Below are positions 10,540 to 23,350 of a DNA stretch of 64,000 nucleotides, in pieces. The stretch comes from Margaritifera margaritifera. Lineage: Eukaryota > Mollusca > Bivalvia > Unionida > Margaritiferidae. The DNA lies in assembly GCA_029931535.1 (NCBI GenBank), contig JAQPZY010001670.1, forward strand, positions 620,001 through 684,000, written 5' to 3'. The notes under the pieces are model-generated. The model ran no database searches. It saw nothing but the letters and a program-made list of their open reading frames with translations, and was not told the origin of the DNA. How positions within the stretch are numbered: position 1 is the stretch's first letter; the number at the start of each line of letters is the position of its first letter. A program made the translations under genes and the position numbers.

Positions 10540-10705
10540 GGTTAAGCAAGACACTTGCATGGTCTTGAATGTGGTAAGCAAGACACTTGCATGCTCTTGA
10601 ACATGATAAGCGAGACACTTGCATACTCCTGAATGTGGTAAGCAAGACTTGCATGCTCTTGAATGTGGCAAGCGAGACACTTGCATGCTCCTGAATGTGG
10701 TAAGT
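10540..10705. repeat. Minisatellite, 32 bp unit, about 5 copies
   Basis: Unit ggtaagcaagacacttgcat then gctcttgaatgt, with mutations such as aagcgagac. The ORF over it (10508-10714 minus) is repetitive and not a gene. Confidence 0.8.
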
Positions 10706-11312
10706 GGAATTCAATCTGTGTAAATGAGCTGAATTTTGAATCTATTTCAAAAGGTAAATATATGTTTTCAGTGTTGTAATTTTTTAAATAAACCCCTTGT
10801 ACATGAACACTCGGGTATTTTTTAAAATTGCAGCATTGAATATAAATAGTTTTCTTTTGAAATTGATACTTTTTTTCAAGTCAATAGTTCTTTACAAAAA
10901 AAGCTGTTATAGACAAAAAAATATGGACAAATAAGGGACTTGATAATATGTGATAGTATTTATTATTACTTATGTATTCTTGTGATTGTCAACTTAATCA
11001 AACGGAAAAAGCATAGGATATATCTTCCTATAACAAAAAACTACAAAAGTCTTATACGTATATATGTCTATACAATAATTTTGTGGAAAGACTTGATCAT
11101 AGACAATCTTTATACAGCACAATTGATAACAGAGCATACACATAAATATGTATATCAATCAAATATGTGCATTCAGTAACTTGTAAATATGTAAACAGTT
11201 AAACCTGTATATCAAGACACTTAATGGACCTAAATTTAATCCCTAATGGGCAGGTGCATGTTATAACTTGAATTGAAAATGACAAAGATGTTAAGAAAAG
11301 GGCTTCATAAAT
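10706..11312. other. No gene seen
   Basis: Very AT-rich DNA. A segment near 11195-11240 (cagttaaacctgtatatcaa) resembles one end of a TIR MITE of the CAGT-AACCT type, but no partner end is visible. Confidence 0.35.
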
Positions 11313-12000
11313 GTTTCCCTCAATGATCAGGCAGCACTTTCATTAAACTTCCTCAATGATCAGGCCCCACTTTCATTAAACTTCCTCAATGATCAGGCAG
11401 CACTTTTATTAAACTTCCTCAATAATCAGGCACCACTTTCATTAAACTTCCTCAATGATCAGGCAGCACTTTATTTTAAACTTCCTCAATGATCAGGCAC
11501 CACTTTCATTAAAACTTCTCAATGATCTGGCCCCACTTTCATTAAACTTCTCAATGATCAGGCCCCCCTTTCATTAAACTTCTCAATGATCAGACCCCAC
11601 TTTCATTAAACTTCTCAATGATCAGGCCCCACTTTCATTAAACTTCTCAATGATCAGGCCCCCCTTTCATTAAACTTCTCAATGATCAGACCCCACTTTC
11701 ATTAAACTTCCTCAATGATCAGACCCCACTTTCATTAAACTTTTCAGTGATCAGGCCCCACTTTCATTAAAACTTCTCAATAATCAGACTCCACTTTCAT
11801 TAAACTTCTCAATGATCAGACCCCACTTTCATTAAACTTCTCAATGATCAGGCCCCACTTTCATTAAACTTCTCAATGATCAGGCCACACTTTCATTAAA
11901 CTTCTCAATGATCAGGCACCACTTTCATTAAACTTCTAAATGATCAGGCCACACTTTCATTAAACTTCTCAATGATCAGGCACCACTTTCATTAAACTTC
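11313..12000. repeat. Satellite-like array, 31-33 bp unit, about 21 copies
   Basis: Unit cttctcaatgatcaggcccc then actttcattaaa. Early copies read cttcctcaatgatcaggcag, later copies lose one c, and positions after tgatcagg vary (cagc, cccc, cacc). The distribution suggests successive local expansions. Each unit carries the palindrome tgatca. No spacers, so it is not CRISPR-like. Confidence 0.9.
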
Positions 12001-12959
12001 AACTCAAGTACTTACTCTACTCTAAATTTTGACCCTTCTGGAAATTCTTATAAAGGCAAATTTAATTTCAGTATCTCAATGTAAAACCCCAAAATAACCA
12101 GCTTGGTTCAAAATGTAGGTCTAATGCAATTAACATATTTTAATTAATGAATTATCAACATGGAAAACTGAGTTTATACTCAATACTGAAATGTTTTATG
12201 AAGGCTGAACCTGGTGTCCTTTATATAGAGAAATCTGCTGTTACAGTAGTTAGTTTATACACAGTGTTGGGCCAATACCTAAACAGGCATATTGTGCCTT
12301 GTGACTCAAGTGCAAGGAAAAAACATTATTGTAAGAAACACCATGCTATAGTGATTAGCCAGTGTTTCTTCCTAACTGCCCCTGTTTGGCAGTGGATAAC
12401 TGTAGCTACTAACAGGTCAATGGAAAAGAGGTTTGCAAGGGAAAGTGTAGAACCCAACATAGGTCTGGGCAGGGTTGTGATACTTCCATTTCAAATGCTC
12501 AGGCCTTGATTCAGTAACACTTTTAATCTTAAAAAAAAAGAGAGAGAGAAATGGAGTTTTATACTCAAAACTAAGTTGTTATACATCAAAGTTTCATTCA
12601 AGCTTAAGAATTCAAAATCTGCAGGAATATTTCATAAGAGACAAATAGTCAGAGCTGGAAATGCTATGCTTGTGTAATTTAGATTCAGAGATATTTTATC
12701 TTTCATGTTAATTCTAGTATTAATCTTAAAGGTTTTGTGATTTTAAGATCTGTGCATTACAGCTACAACTTCCAATAATATCCTGTACTTAATTAGCACA
12801 AACCTATCATGGGACAAATTTCAAACCTGTATCCAATTAAGAATGAAATTCATAATGATCACAAAAGTTCAACTTCACTAGAATGCAATAATCAGCCCAC
12901 AAGTAATCTTTTTTTGTGGAAAAAAAAGACCTTCTAGTTTCTTTGTAATTTGTACTTTC
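12001..12959. other. No gene supported
   Basis: Contains a 120-codon plus-strand ORF (12147-12509) that is not repetitive, but it has no recognisable domain, splice evidence or codon signal. I do not annotate it as a gene. Confidence 0.35.
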
Positions 12960-14565
12960 TCATGTTTTTTTTAAATCTGGTGATTCTTTTCTTTCAAACA
13001 AGAGGTCCATGGTGGCCTGAATATATCCACTTGGATGGCATGTCAAAATTTCTTCCAATGCTGTTGATTGAATATGTTTTGAATATGTTAAGAAAAAAAA
13101 CAATTTCAAGGTTTCTCTATTTTTTTGTAAATTCATCAATATTTCAAGGCACATCAGAATCATTTCTCCAATATTGAAGACTTTTATGCCAGGATGTTTT
13201 CTGTCACAGTTGGGAAAATTCTGTTGAGCAGCCTTTTCTAGATAAAGTTGTTTAAATGTTGTTCTATTTTTAGAAACGGTGACCATATTTGGTGGTAATT
13301 TGCATCATCTGTACAAATTTGAGAGTGCTTCATACCACAGTGCTTCTGTCAAATTTAGCCCTGTTCAGTTCAGTGGTTGTTGAGAAAGAGTCATTTCAAA
13401 TGTTTTCATTTTTTCAATTCACAGTGCCCATATCTGATGGTGTATTGGCATCAGTTGTATTAAACTGAAAGCTCTTAATGCCATGATGCATTTGTTTAAA
13501 ATAAAACTGACAGGTTTTTGTATTTTTTTAGTAACAGTTGCCATATTTGATGGTGGATTGGCATAATTTGAACAGATATGAAAGCCCTTTAAGTCAGGAT
13601 GCATTCAAATTTGGTGAAAATATTTGTTTAAGTTTTTGAAAAGTTGTTTAATAAAGGTTTTTCTATTTTTTAGTAATGGCATCCATATTTGATACTGGAA
13701 GAGCATCATTTGTATAAACTTTAAAGCCCTTCAAATCAGGATGCTTTGTGTTAAATTTGATCAAATTATGTCAAGTAATCTTTGAGAAGTTGTTCAAAGT
13801 TGGGGGTTTTTCTCACTAATACCAGCCACACTGAACGGTAGAATGATATTTTTTATACAAATCGAAAAGCACTTTATATTAAGATCTGTCAAGTGGTTTT
13901 TGAAAATAAGTCGTGTGCAGTTTTTTCTATTTTTAGTAATGGGGGCTAAATTTGATGGCAGATCTGCATCATTTGCACAAACCTGAAAGGCCTTCATGCT
14001 AGCATGCTTCCGGTCAAATTTGACCAAATTCTGTTCAGTGGTTTTGAGAAATTGTTTCAAGATTTTTATATTTTTAGTACCTGTGGCCATGTTTGATGAT
14101 GGATTGGCATCATCTGAACAAGTCTGAAAACTGTTTATGCCATGATGTTTTCTGTCAAATTTTCTTTAATGGTTTTTGAGAACTTGCTTGAAGACTTTTA
14201 TTTATATTTTTAGTAAAGTGGCCATATTTGATGGTGGATCAGCATCATTTGTACATATCTGAAAGCTCTTTTTGCCAGAATGCTCACTGTCCAATTTGGT
14301 CAAATTCTGTCGATTGGTTTTTTGAGAAGTCATTTAAAGGATTTTCTATCATCAGCAAGGTTGAAAAATCAGATGAGAGATAAGCATCATTTAAACAAAT
14401 TTAAAGGCCTTGATGCCATAATGCTCCATGTAAAATTATGTGCAAATTGATTTAGCAGTTTCTGAAAAGTTGGAAATAACAATTTTGAGTGGATGACACA
14501 TAACAGAAAAATGATAATACCATAAGCTCATTTAACCTTACGATCAGGTGAGCTAAAAATAAAGT
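12960..14565 (+). repeat. Tandem-core array, family 2 (about 138 bp units), with hairpin tail
   Basis: About nine diverged units with the words ttttctatttttagtaatgg, ccatatttgatggtggattg, gcatcatttgtaca, aaagccctt...atgccaggatg, gtcaaatttgaccaaattct and gttcagtggttttgagaa. It ends near 14520-14560 with taagctcatttaacc ... gatcaggtgagctaaaaata, a short hairpin followed by an A-run. The same style of terminus closes family 1, so I read it as one non-autonomous element with an internally expanded core. ORFs over it are chance. Confidence 0.6.
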
Positions 14566-14740
14566 TAAAAACCAAAGAAACTTGCACTCCATAGTGTTTA
14601 TCAACAAAATAATTATGAAAAAGAGCTTAAAATATGAAAATACAGCTTTCAGTTTTTGTGAAAATTTACTCCAAATGTTAAAAGATAAATGAAATTTATT
14701 AAAATATCTACAATATCTGATATATGAGAATTTATAAGTA

Positions 14741-15146
14741 CAGCTCTCCCTCATTATAAGATGCTTTGTTATAATGCGAATCCAGATATAATGTACTACT
14801 GCCATGGACCTCATTACCAAAATTAAACCAATATATAACAATATGGTTTGAAAGAAAACAACATGAAGCTTTGTGTTCTATCTTTACTTTGTTTTTAAAA
14901 CACTGTCATTTGACAAATTTTGATAATTCAGACTATACTGAGGTTTGCTACATAATACCTGTTCTCACTATACCACAGATCGGTACATTATGCTGTTTTC
15001 ACTATAACACAGTTCAGTACATTATGCTATTCTCACTATAACACAGTTCAGTACATTATGCTGTTGTTACTATAATGCCGCTCCATACATAATGCAGTCA
15101 ACAGTTATGGCCCCACACTACTGCATTACAATGAGAGAGAGAGCTG
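14741..15146. mobile_element. TIR MITE, 406 bp, TA-flanked
   Basis: Begins CAGCTCTCCCTCATTATAAG after TA (14739-14740) and ends TTACAATGAGAGAGAGAGCTG before TA (15147-15148). The ends are inverted repeats apart from a 2 bp length difference and a few substitutions. TA duplication with CAG ends points to the Tc1/mariner-pogo group (known family rule). Inside, 14941-15080 has 4-5 copies of a roughly 30-33 bp unit (ttctcactataacacagttc-agtacattatgctgt). No transposase frame. Related to the element at 25342-26179. Confidence 0.75.
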
Positions 15147-15148
15147 TA

Positions 15149-16032
15149 CATGAGAAAACATTTACTGATAAAGAATGAGATTTTAAAATTCATTGTGACA
15201 GAAATATTAGTATAAAAAACATGGTCACATTAAATCTAATAAAAAAGTTTACCTTTTTCTGTGTGCATATCATTAGTTGACTGCACATGGAAAATATGAG
15301 ATACATAAAACAATAAATACATCAGTAGTGGAGTATAAATGAATATGTAAAATTCTGCATTGAAAATCAAGACTAGCTTTGTAAATGTAAGCATGCTAGA
15401 AGGTGTCCATCATAATAACAAAGTAACTGATTCGCAGAAAATTTTGTAAATGCTCATTTAAAGCAAAATATCAGGATGTAAAAAAGATAAATAATGTTTT
15501 TTCAGTCACATGAAATAAATCATGCAAATCCAAAATGTGAGTTCAATGTCTAAGTCAACATGTATATACACCAATAAAATCCCAAAATGAAAAGCATGAC
15601 TTCTGTAAAGAAGTTCTATCGCTGCATGTCCTTACTGCAGAGTATTTACAGGGCCAGAACACATATTGCCAATTCTTGCCTACCTAGACTGGTAAAAGTG
15701 TTCACTTGAAATATCGCACATGTGAGTATAATAAACTGAAGAGCACAGTCATTCCAACTTAACATTGTTATTACTGCCTGGTTTTAAATACAGAAAATTC
15801 ACAGAGCTAGTTATTAAGTTATCAGTTATCTTGATATGTACTTAGATATGCTAGACTCAAAGATTAAGTCTTGCATGTCTAAGAATATATTAAGACACAT
15901 GCTGTCCAAATATAATGTGGTAACAATAATTCACAATTTCCTCATCACTTCTAGGCTATACATCAACTGATGTCCAAGCCAGTCTCCAAAGGTAAAGCAT
16001 CAACTATTATAGGACAGAAGCAAATTACCCTA
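15149..16032. other. No gene seen
   Basis: AT-rich unique-looking DNA, intergenic between gene B and gene A. Confidence 0.4.
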
Positions 16033-16240
16033 TATACTCGCCTATAAGTTGGGTCCAACTGCAAACAATATAGACCCTAATCTGTCGCTGCATAATGTGC
16101 CAGTAGATCAGGGTCTATGTTGTTTGTCCTACTGATTAATCTTAAGAAACTGCATAAACCCAGATCTACCAACACATTATGCAATGGCAGATCTGGATAT
16201 TAAGCCTGCAGTTCGATCTGACTTTATATATGCAAATACA
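16033..16240. mobile_element. Double-hairpin MITE, degraded copy
   Basis: Starts taccctatatactcgcctat and contains two successive imperfect hairpins: agaccctaatctg ... cagatcagggtct with gcataatg at the loop, then agacccagatcta ... cagatctggat. The right end is decayed (gacttta-tatatgcaaata). Same family as 19740, 23929, 45917 and 46840; this copy has the hairpins in the opposite order to the one at 19740. Confidence 0.75.
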
Positions 16241-16539
16241 TATCATAATATTACCACCTAACTGGAACGCCCGTCAACAACTATTAATACAGAGTCTATC
16301 ATAGAAATCAAAATTTTGGGGGAAAATTCACACCTTGATTTGAAAAAGGGGGGGGGGGCATTTTCTTAAGGGTATGCATCCTATAATATACCCTGAATAA
16401 TACATAAGCACCAATAGTCCAGACATAAGTAGCAAAGACCTAATGACTATGACAGAAAGAACCACAGCTATTAACAATGGCAGCATGGACCCTGCAAACT
16501 ACAATTGCTTGGCTGGGCTTTCAACAGAGGAACTTGTAT
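16241..16539. other. No gene seen; poly(G) tract
   Basis: Contains a run of nine or more G near 16348-16358 and otherwise no supported feature. Confidence 0.4.
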
Positions 16540-17350
16540 TACTGTTGGGAAATTCAAGTTGGAGAATGGGCATTCAGATGTCCTAACTGCTCCAAATGAT
16601 GATATGGAATGCTGAAAATTCACTTACTTCGAGGTCTCATCAATATAAAGGAGTAAGGTAAATCTGGCTGAAATCCAACATTCCTTAGTGTAGTCATGCC
16701 GTGGTAATTCAAGCTAGGAGGTCGTGTAATCAGGAACCACAACTCCTGTAAATGATGCCATAGAATGTTTCAAATTTAACTCAATCAATCCAAGATCTCA
16801 TCAATATAAAGCTTAATCCCTAATCGAACTGTCCTTGGCTGCAGAAACCAAAGTCAGGAGGACTGACAATCAGTGGGAGCATAACTCCTGCAAATGATTT
16901 TGTAGAATGCTGGAAATCACACCCATTCTAAGTCTTATCAATATAAAGCTGCATACCAAATCTGATCAAAATCTAACAAACCTTGGTAAAGTTATGCTGC
17001 AGAAAGCAAAGTCAGACCAATCAGACAAAACAAATAAAAGGCAGGTCTATGAGACAATTTACATACCAAAACCGCATCTGAATATGTCGAATGGTTCCTG
17101 AGCTTTGTTCATTACAAGGATCTTCTGTAGTGGAGATTTATAACTGATGGAAAAAGTGCAATATTTCCATCAAAATTGGACCTAAAGTGACAAAACCTTA
17201 AAATAATAGGCAATTCACCTATCAAAATGGCATCAAATTATGTGTAAGGGTTGCTAAGCTATGGTGGTTACAAAAAGGGTGAATAGATGGGCAGAGAGAC
17301 AGACAGATGGATGGAAAAGGTGATTACTATAAGGCCCCCACATCTTGATC
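16540..17350 (+). repeat. Tandem-core array, family 3, first locus
   Basis: Four to five units of about 150-160 bp with atcaatataaagctgcatac, ccaaatctgatcaaaatcta, acaaaccttggtaaagttat, gctgcagaaaccaaagtcag and ataactcctgtaaatgatg. Terminated by gagagacagacagatggatg, gaaaaggtgattactataag and ccccacatcttgatc. This tail is a recurring molluscan motif in my memory. Confidence 0.65.
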
Positions 17351-19031
17351 CAGGACCCTAATTATGCCTTTCATTGTGTACACTGAAAGCTATGTTATAA
17401 AAAAAAAAAACATTAATAGAAATATTACTGAGAGAAAACATCACATTTAAGTTGAATACAATTAAATTATTACATATAATATTCCATTTCGAATAAATTT
17501 TTCATAACAATTAATTTACTATGTTTTACACCTTATTCCCAACCAATCAATCAATAAATCAATAATAATAATAATAATAATAATAATATCAACTAAACAG
17601 TAATTGAAATGTTCTTTAAAGATAATGAATAAGTCAAGAAGGGAAAATACAGCATATTACAGCACAACCTTTTTTGCATTATAATAATTTTTAAGATTTC
17701 ATCATCATCATCATTACAGTATAACCTGTCCTGAAACACCACTCCCTCTGCAATGAGATAATGATTTCTCATGAGAGTTGGTCTCATAACAGAGGTCATC
17801 ACAATATATAATAAAAATGTCACACAAAATATAACAAAACTGATCCATGCTGAAAGAGGGTCTCCCAAAACTAGTCTTTCATTATTATTATTATTATTAA
17901 TGCAGTAGCAATTATTGACAAACATATTTCTAGACGTCAAAAACGCATTCATACCTGCACTGGTAAGTAATTGATAAGTATCCAATACAAATTTTACCAT
18001 AAAGCATTACATAATATACACTGCAAAAAGGCACAAAAATAGCATAAAGCCGTGCATAGTTACTTATATAGACATAAATATTTTAAAAAATGTATGTTTC
18101 CTGCTGTTGCACAAGTGATTTGTGTCACATATAAAACTTTGGTTTATTATCTTAGGATAGGAATGATAAAGTAAATGCATTATGTAAGAGTACAATGGTG
18201 GTCACTGTGAAATCAAATAATTGACTGAGGGCTTTGGTTTATTTATAAAAATATACAATGCATGTAATAACTGTGTTGGGCAATAATTTAACACAAAATG
18301 TCTGGGTAACAAAGACAGTTTTAATCTTTTATAAACAACAAGGCTTAAAAGAGCAGTATCTGTTGGGTTTTTTTTACAGTTTGTCAAAGAGACAAACACA
18401 AAACTAAAGATTATTAGGCCTTAATTAGAAGTTGCAGTTAATTTTATCGAACATTAAGACCTTAACTTTTAAGGAAAGAAAAAGTCTGAAATCAGAATAA
18501 CTATGCAAATTGTCTGGATTGTAAATCAATCCAGATTAAATTACAAGAAATTTAGAAAGAGCTGTCATAATTTTGTCAAAAGTTATACTGTAGTTTCTGG
18601 TCAAAAATGTAAAGAAATTCACTGATCTAAGTAAATCTGCAAATGTGGACACTGTTTTTATAGTTATGGAAAGAAAATGAAAAGTACTTTTTTGCTTGAA
18701 CATTTTGGGAATATTTAGTTTCTTATAGATATAGAAATTCTACATCATATGGTTACAAAAAAATTTGTAATTTGCATTGATAAGTTAATGCCAAAATACA
18801 TTACAAAATTTAATCCTAATTAGCTATGTTTTGTCTTCTGAAAAACTGCAAGAACTTTATCAAATTAGTTTTGTTTTGTCTCAGTTTATGTAGCAATTAC
18901 CATGGGTGAAAGTAGTAAAAAATTGTACATGCAAAGACTCAGTTAAATCTAGCACTATGATTTTATTTTTAATTTTGTAAAGACTTATTTGTCATTCTTT
19001 AAAGTGTGCAAATATTCAAATATTAAAATAA
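17351..19031. other. Intergenic, with trinucleotide microsatellites
   Basis: (aat)n at about 17559-17588, (atc)n at about 17700-17713 and (att)n at about 17881-17899. A single MITE-like end (tacagtataacctgtcctga, near 17717) has no visible partner. No gene. Confidence 0.5.
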
Positions 19032-21235
19032 AGAGTCCCTTGATGAGACCGACACTCTACTGGCCAAAAAAGAATTTAAAGGAATTCATGATATGTCCAT
19101 TTCTTCCCTCATTTTTTCACTGCTGAGTATTGAAATAATCTTCCATATTATGAAAAAACTCAGACATACCAAATTAGGTAACAAATATATCATGTTTAAA
19201 TTACCATATTTACAAGATTCTTCAGATATATCCACAAAATGGCTAAATCTAAATAAAATCAAGATCTTCGTCATAATGGAGATGTGACGGACACTGATAC
19301 ATGGTCATGTTCTGTTGACCTTTCAATTCAGCAATCAAATTACAGCTTTGACATTTATGAAAGTGAAGAACTTCATTTGGAACTCACCATTTCTAATGAT
19401 AACTCCCCCTAATATGAAATTAAATGCCTATTTTGATAGGTTTCTAAATAAAACAGTTGAGCAGGAATTTTAAAGGTTGGCAGAATATGAACAGCTATCA
19501 GTGGCTGTCACATCTACGTATTATAAGTAGATCTTGACTTTAATCAAATTGCAAACTGGGTTTGATAAAAATCCATTCATACTTGTTTGCATTATCATGC
19601 TCATTAGCCATCATAGATAAGCATAAACAGTGAAGTCAAGACTTATGACTTGGAAATCAGTGTCAGAGTACTGACTATAAACTTGTTTATTGAAAAACAA
19701 CTAAATGCAAAGTCTGGTCAAGTTACATTTGGATAATTACTGTATATACTCGTGGTTTAAGCCGATATCAACTGCAAACTGCATAGACCCATATCTGCTG
19801 TCGTATAATGTGACGGCAGATCTGGGTCTATGCAGTTTGTAAGGACTAATCAGTAGAACAAATTACACAGACCCTGATCTGCCGATGCATTATGCGATGG
19901 CAGATCAGGGTCTATGTTGTTTGCATTTGGACGTGGTTTATATGCGAGTATATATGGTAAGTGCAAGTCACTGTGTTCATAAACTCCATTAAGTACAAAA
20001 ATGCAAGAAGTGACCTTTGACTTTATCCGAAGGTCAAGAAGGTCTGATTTTCAAACTTGTTCACAATATATCTGCACCATGTTCATACAGGACCAATTAC
20101 ATAAGGCAAGATGTGTTTTAGTGCCACTATTCTTTCAAAAGGAGTAGTGAAAACAGGATTTTTTAGATTGCCAGTATGGCTGCCATGCTCTATGCCACAT
20201 CAGCACCATTTTCATTCAGGATCTGCAACATACTGTTATAGTATCTTTGTGAAAATCCCATGTAAATACAACAATCCATTAAGAACCAGTAGCTATCAAA
20301 TGTTTTTCAAGATGGCCACTAAGGCAGCCTTTATGGTGGTTAGAGATGCATCATAAAAAGTTTGTCAGTGAAAACCCCATGTCAATACGATCATCAGTTT
20401 AGTATTTGTAGTGACAGCAAGATTTTCAAGATGACTGCCATGGTGGCCATGCTGGTTGTCAGATTGGCACCATTTTCATTCCAGATCATCTATATGCAAT
20501 AATGTATTTTAGTGAAAATACCAAGCAAAATCTGTTCATCCATTCTGGAGAAGTAGCAATGACAAGATTTGTAAGATGTCCACCACTGCAGCCATGTTGG
20601 ATGTCAGATCGGCACCATTTTCATTTTCAACTATCAACATGTTATAAGAAGGCTTTTACTGAAAACCCTATGTCAATATGATCATCCAGTCAGGAGCTGT
20701 AGCAATAACAAAATGATGAAAATGTCCATAATGGTGGCCATGCTGTATGTCAGATAAGCACCAATTTTTATTTAGAGTTATCTACATGTCTTATTAGTTT
20801 TCTAGTCAAAATCCCATGTCAATATGACCATCCATTCAAGATAAGTAGCCTTAACAAAATTTTCAAGATGACCACCAGTGGCATCTTTGGATGTCAGATC
20901 AGCACCATTTTCATTTGAGATCATCTAAAAGTCATAAGAAGTCTTTTAGTCAAACTCCATGTTGATAGGGTCATCCATTCTGGAGGAGTAGCAATAACAA
21001 AGATTTTTAAGATAACCACCTTGGCAGCCATATTAGATGTTCATCAAGCACCAAATTCATTTAGGACCAACTAAACCTCTGGATAAAACTTTGTGCCAAG
21101 TTTCATGACTTTGCATATAGTCAATGAGGAGCAGCAGCAAAAACTAATAACTGCTAATGACAGGCGGATGATGGATACACGTCCATCACATAAGCTCATC
21201 TGGTCTTCTATCAGTAGAGCTGAAAAGTGCAAAAC
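19032..21235 (+). repeat. Tandem-core array, family 1, locus 1 (head, about 145 bp cores, tail)
   Basis: Head module at 19032: agagtccct-tgatgagaccgacactctac then ggccaaaaaagaatt. Degenerate leader to about 19720, then a double-hairpin MITE inserted at 19740-19960, then about seven cores from 20000 with gatggctgccatggtggcca, tggatgtcagatcggcacca, ttttcatttaggaccaacta and gtcttttagtgaaaacccca. The tail at 21170-21235 (gacaggcggatgatgg ... taagctcatctggtcttcta ... agagctgaaaa) ends in a hairpin. Architecture as in pearl/HINE elements of bivalves: left module, tandem cores, right module. Confidence 0.7.
19740..19960. mobile_element. Double-hairpin MITE, best-preserved copy
   Basis: Ends tactgtatatactcgtggtt and tgcgagtatatatggta form an inverted repeat starting at TA. 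Inside, hairpin 1 has arms of about 28 bp (aactgcatagacccatatct / agatctgggtctatgcagtt), and hairpin 2 has similar arms (cagaccctgatctgcc / ggcagatcagggtct) around gcattatgcgat. The spacer is taaggactaatcagtagaac. No coding capacity. TA-type ends suggest Tc1/mariner-like mobilisation; the autonomous partner is not in the window. Confidence 0.85.
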
Positions 21236-21698
21236 CACTACTCTATGCATCAAGTGCCTTAAGTGTCAATGAAATCATTTTCTTAAGAGAAATGTATCAC
21301 TTTACTTCCATTTAATTTGAACAAGAAATGAGACCCTTTGTAAATATTCTCATAATTCACGCAAAGTCCTGGACAACAATTAACAGACTGCATTCTTTTT
21401 GAAAACCCAGAATCATAAGCAATTACCTCAATCAAAACTACATGGTTCTGGGTGAGTGTTAAAGATCTGAATTCTTCTATATCCTATAATTCAAATTAAT
21501 GTACATAATTAATTTTAGGTATGTCAAAATGTGCACCTGTCACATTTTTTTTCAAGATGATTCATCAATCTTAAAAATACTGAATATTTACAAATATCCA
21601 AGTAATAATAACAAGACTAAGATCTGAGATTATTTCAACATAATGTCAGAATTTTGATCTAGTATTCAACGCTATAAACAGAAAAGCACTTTTTTCTT
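21236..21698. other. Probable 3'UTR and downstream flank of gene A
   Basis: AT-rich DNA directly past the stop codon of gene A on the minus strand. No clear AATAAA within 300 bp. Confidence 0.35.
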
Positions 21699-22333
21699 TT
21701 AGAGTGCTGTCTGCTCTCTCCAATGGTCTTCCCCATCACTATTAGACTGGTTGCCTTTCCCTCCAGATGTCTCTGTCAATGAAGATGCAGCTGAATTAGA
21801 TCCAGCAAGATGAGAAGAGTTCCTGCTGTGGTCAATTGAGATGACAAGAGCATGAGTGGAGGTTGTAACCGGACTTTGAGTACCATCTACTGAAGTTTGA
21901 TTATCTATAAAAACATCATCAGTATTTTGATTATTTGCATTATCTGTCTGCACATCAACTGGTCCTGTGAAAGCAACATCACTGGGTGCTGTGGGAACAA
22001 CATTGTCCATCTCCTCCCGTGGGAGTGAGGGTCGGGGGTGAGAGTGTCCCAGTGTGCTGATGTGAGAACGATACGTTGGGGGCCTGGAGTTGGGATGTTC
22101 TTGGTTGGGTGGGAAGGTGATCCGTATTCCTGTACGGACAGTGCTGGAATGGGATCGGTAGGAGGGTGGAGGTGAGCTGGGTAGACTGTAGTCCTCCACA
22201 GGGAGGTTGTCAGGGTCATAGGATCCTGACCCATGCTGCTGTTGGGCAAGCATTAGCTGATGTTGGTACTCTTGCATTGAGGCACTATATGTCGGAGGTG
22301 GGCGCCGATACTGGAACTCGGGATACATCACAC
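21699..22333 (-). CDS. Gene A, terminal exon: PPxY-rich cytoplasmic tail of a membrane protein
   Basis: Minus-strand exon with acceptor TTTGATACTTGCAG before 22333 and stop TAA at 21699-21701; 210 codons plus 2 nt completing a glycine codon. The tail starts VMYPEFQYRRPPPTY and has three PY motifs: PPTY (residues 12-15), PPSY (55-58) and PPTY (84-87), each in a Ser/Arg context. Q/H-rich and acidic Ser/Thr/Asn-rich segments follow, and the last residues QTAL fit a class I PDZ ligand. PPxY motifs bind WW domains of Nedd4-family ubiquitin ligases (known). The phase-1 start matches the phase-1 end of the transmembrane exon at 41816-41977. Architecture recalls LDLRAD3/LDLRAD4/PMEPA1-type or LRP-type receptor tails, but I cannot name the orthologue. 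Codon and GC content are clearly higher than in the surrounding DNA. Confidence 0.85.
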
Positions 22334-22439
22334 CTGCAAGTATCAAAGACTGATGACTAGCATCTATTCAAAGTTATCTGTAGGTTACAAAAAAATGTTT
22401 GTGCATGCCAGTAAAACTAGAACTTTTAACTATGTGTGC

Positions 22440-23350
22440 ATTTGCAAAGGGCCCTGCTCACTATAATTTGCTTGGCAGGTCCTTAAATAGCAGAACTTGT
22501 GTTTGGAAAGCAAAGTCAGAGGAATAGGCAAGTAGGAGACATATCTCCTCTCCATGATGATGTGCAATGTTGAAAATCCAATTCATTCAAGGTTTCATTA
22601 ATATAAAGATGCATGATAGCTTTAGCTGATATCCAACATTCCTTATTAAAATTGTGGTGTTTAAACCAAAGGAGGATGGGCAATCAGGAGCCATAACTGT
22701 TCTAAATGACAATGTAGAACTCTAGAAAATAAACTCATTCAAGATATCATCAATATAAAGCTGCATGCCAAATTTGGTTGAAATCCAACAACCCTTAGTA
22801 AAGTAATCCTGCAGAAAGTCAGGAGAATGGGGAATCAGGGGAAATAACTCCTGTAAATGATGGCATAGAATACTGGAAATTAAAACTCAGTGAAGGTCTC
22901 ATCAATATAAAGCTGCATACCAAATTTTAATGAAATCCAACCTTGGTAAATCTATACTGTGGAAACATGATGGGATAATGGGCAATCAGGAGGTATAAAT
23001 TGTGTAAATAATGTCGTGGAAAGTTTGAAATCAAAACTCATTCAAGGTTTTATCACTATAAAGCAGCATGCTAAATTTGGATTAAGTCCAACAATCTGTA
23101 GGAACGTTGAGCTGCATAAACAAAGGTTAGGGGGAGAGGTAATCATGAGCCATAACTCCTCTAAATGATGACAGAGAAGGCTGGAAATCGAACTCATTTG
23201 AAGTTCCCCCAATATAAAGCTGCATTCCAAATTTGGTTAAAATCCAATGATTCCCAGTAAAGCTGGCTTGTGGAAACCAAATTTCTGACAGACGGATGGA
23301 CAGACAGATGGATGGATGTACAGACAGATGAACAGACAACATCATTACTA
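22440..23350 (+). repeat. Tandem-core array, family 3, second locus
   Basis: About five units with atcaatataaagctgcatgc, caaatttggttgaaatccaa, caacccttagtaaagt, gtcaggagaatgggcaatca, ccataactcctctaaatgat and gatgacagagaaggctggaa. It ends in a gacagacggatggacagaca microsatellite. It begins about 100 bp upstream (on the minus strand) of the gene A exon acceptor, i.e. inside the intron. ORFs over it are chance. Confidence 0.65.

Noticed and set aside
11313..12000. CRISPR-like regular repeats
   Set aside because: Head-to-tail repeats without unique spacers in a eukaryotic genome; ordinary satellite. The same applies to 43113-44057.
12147..12509. 120-codon plus-strand ORF
   Set aside because: No recognisable domain, no splice sites judged convincing, and ORFs of this length occur by chance at this scale.
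20111..20356. Short ORFs beginning near 'aagatggctgccatgg' words that look like start contexts
   Set aside because: These words are part of the family 1 core repeat and recur in every unit.
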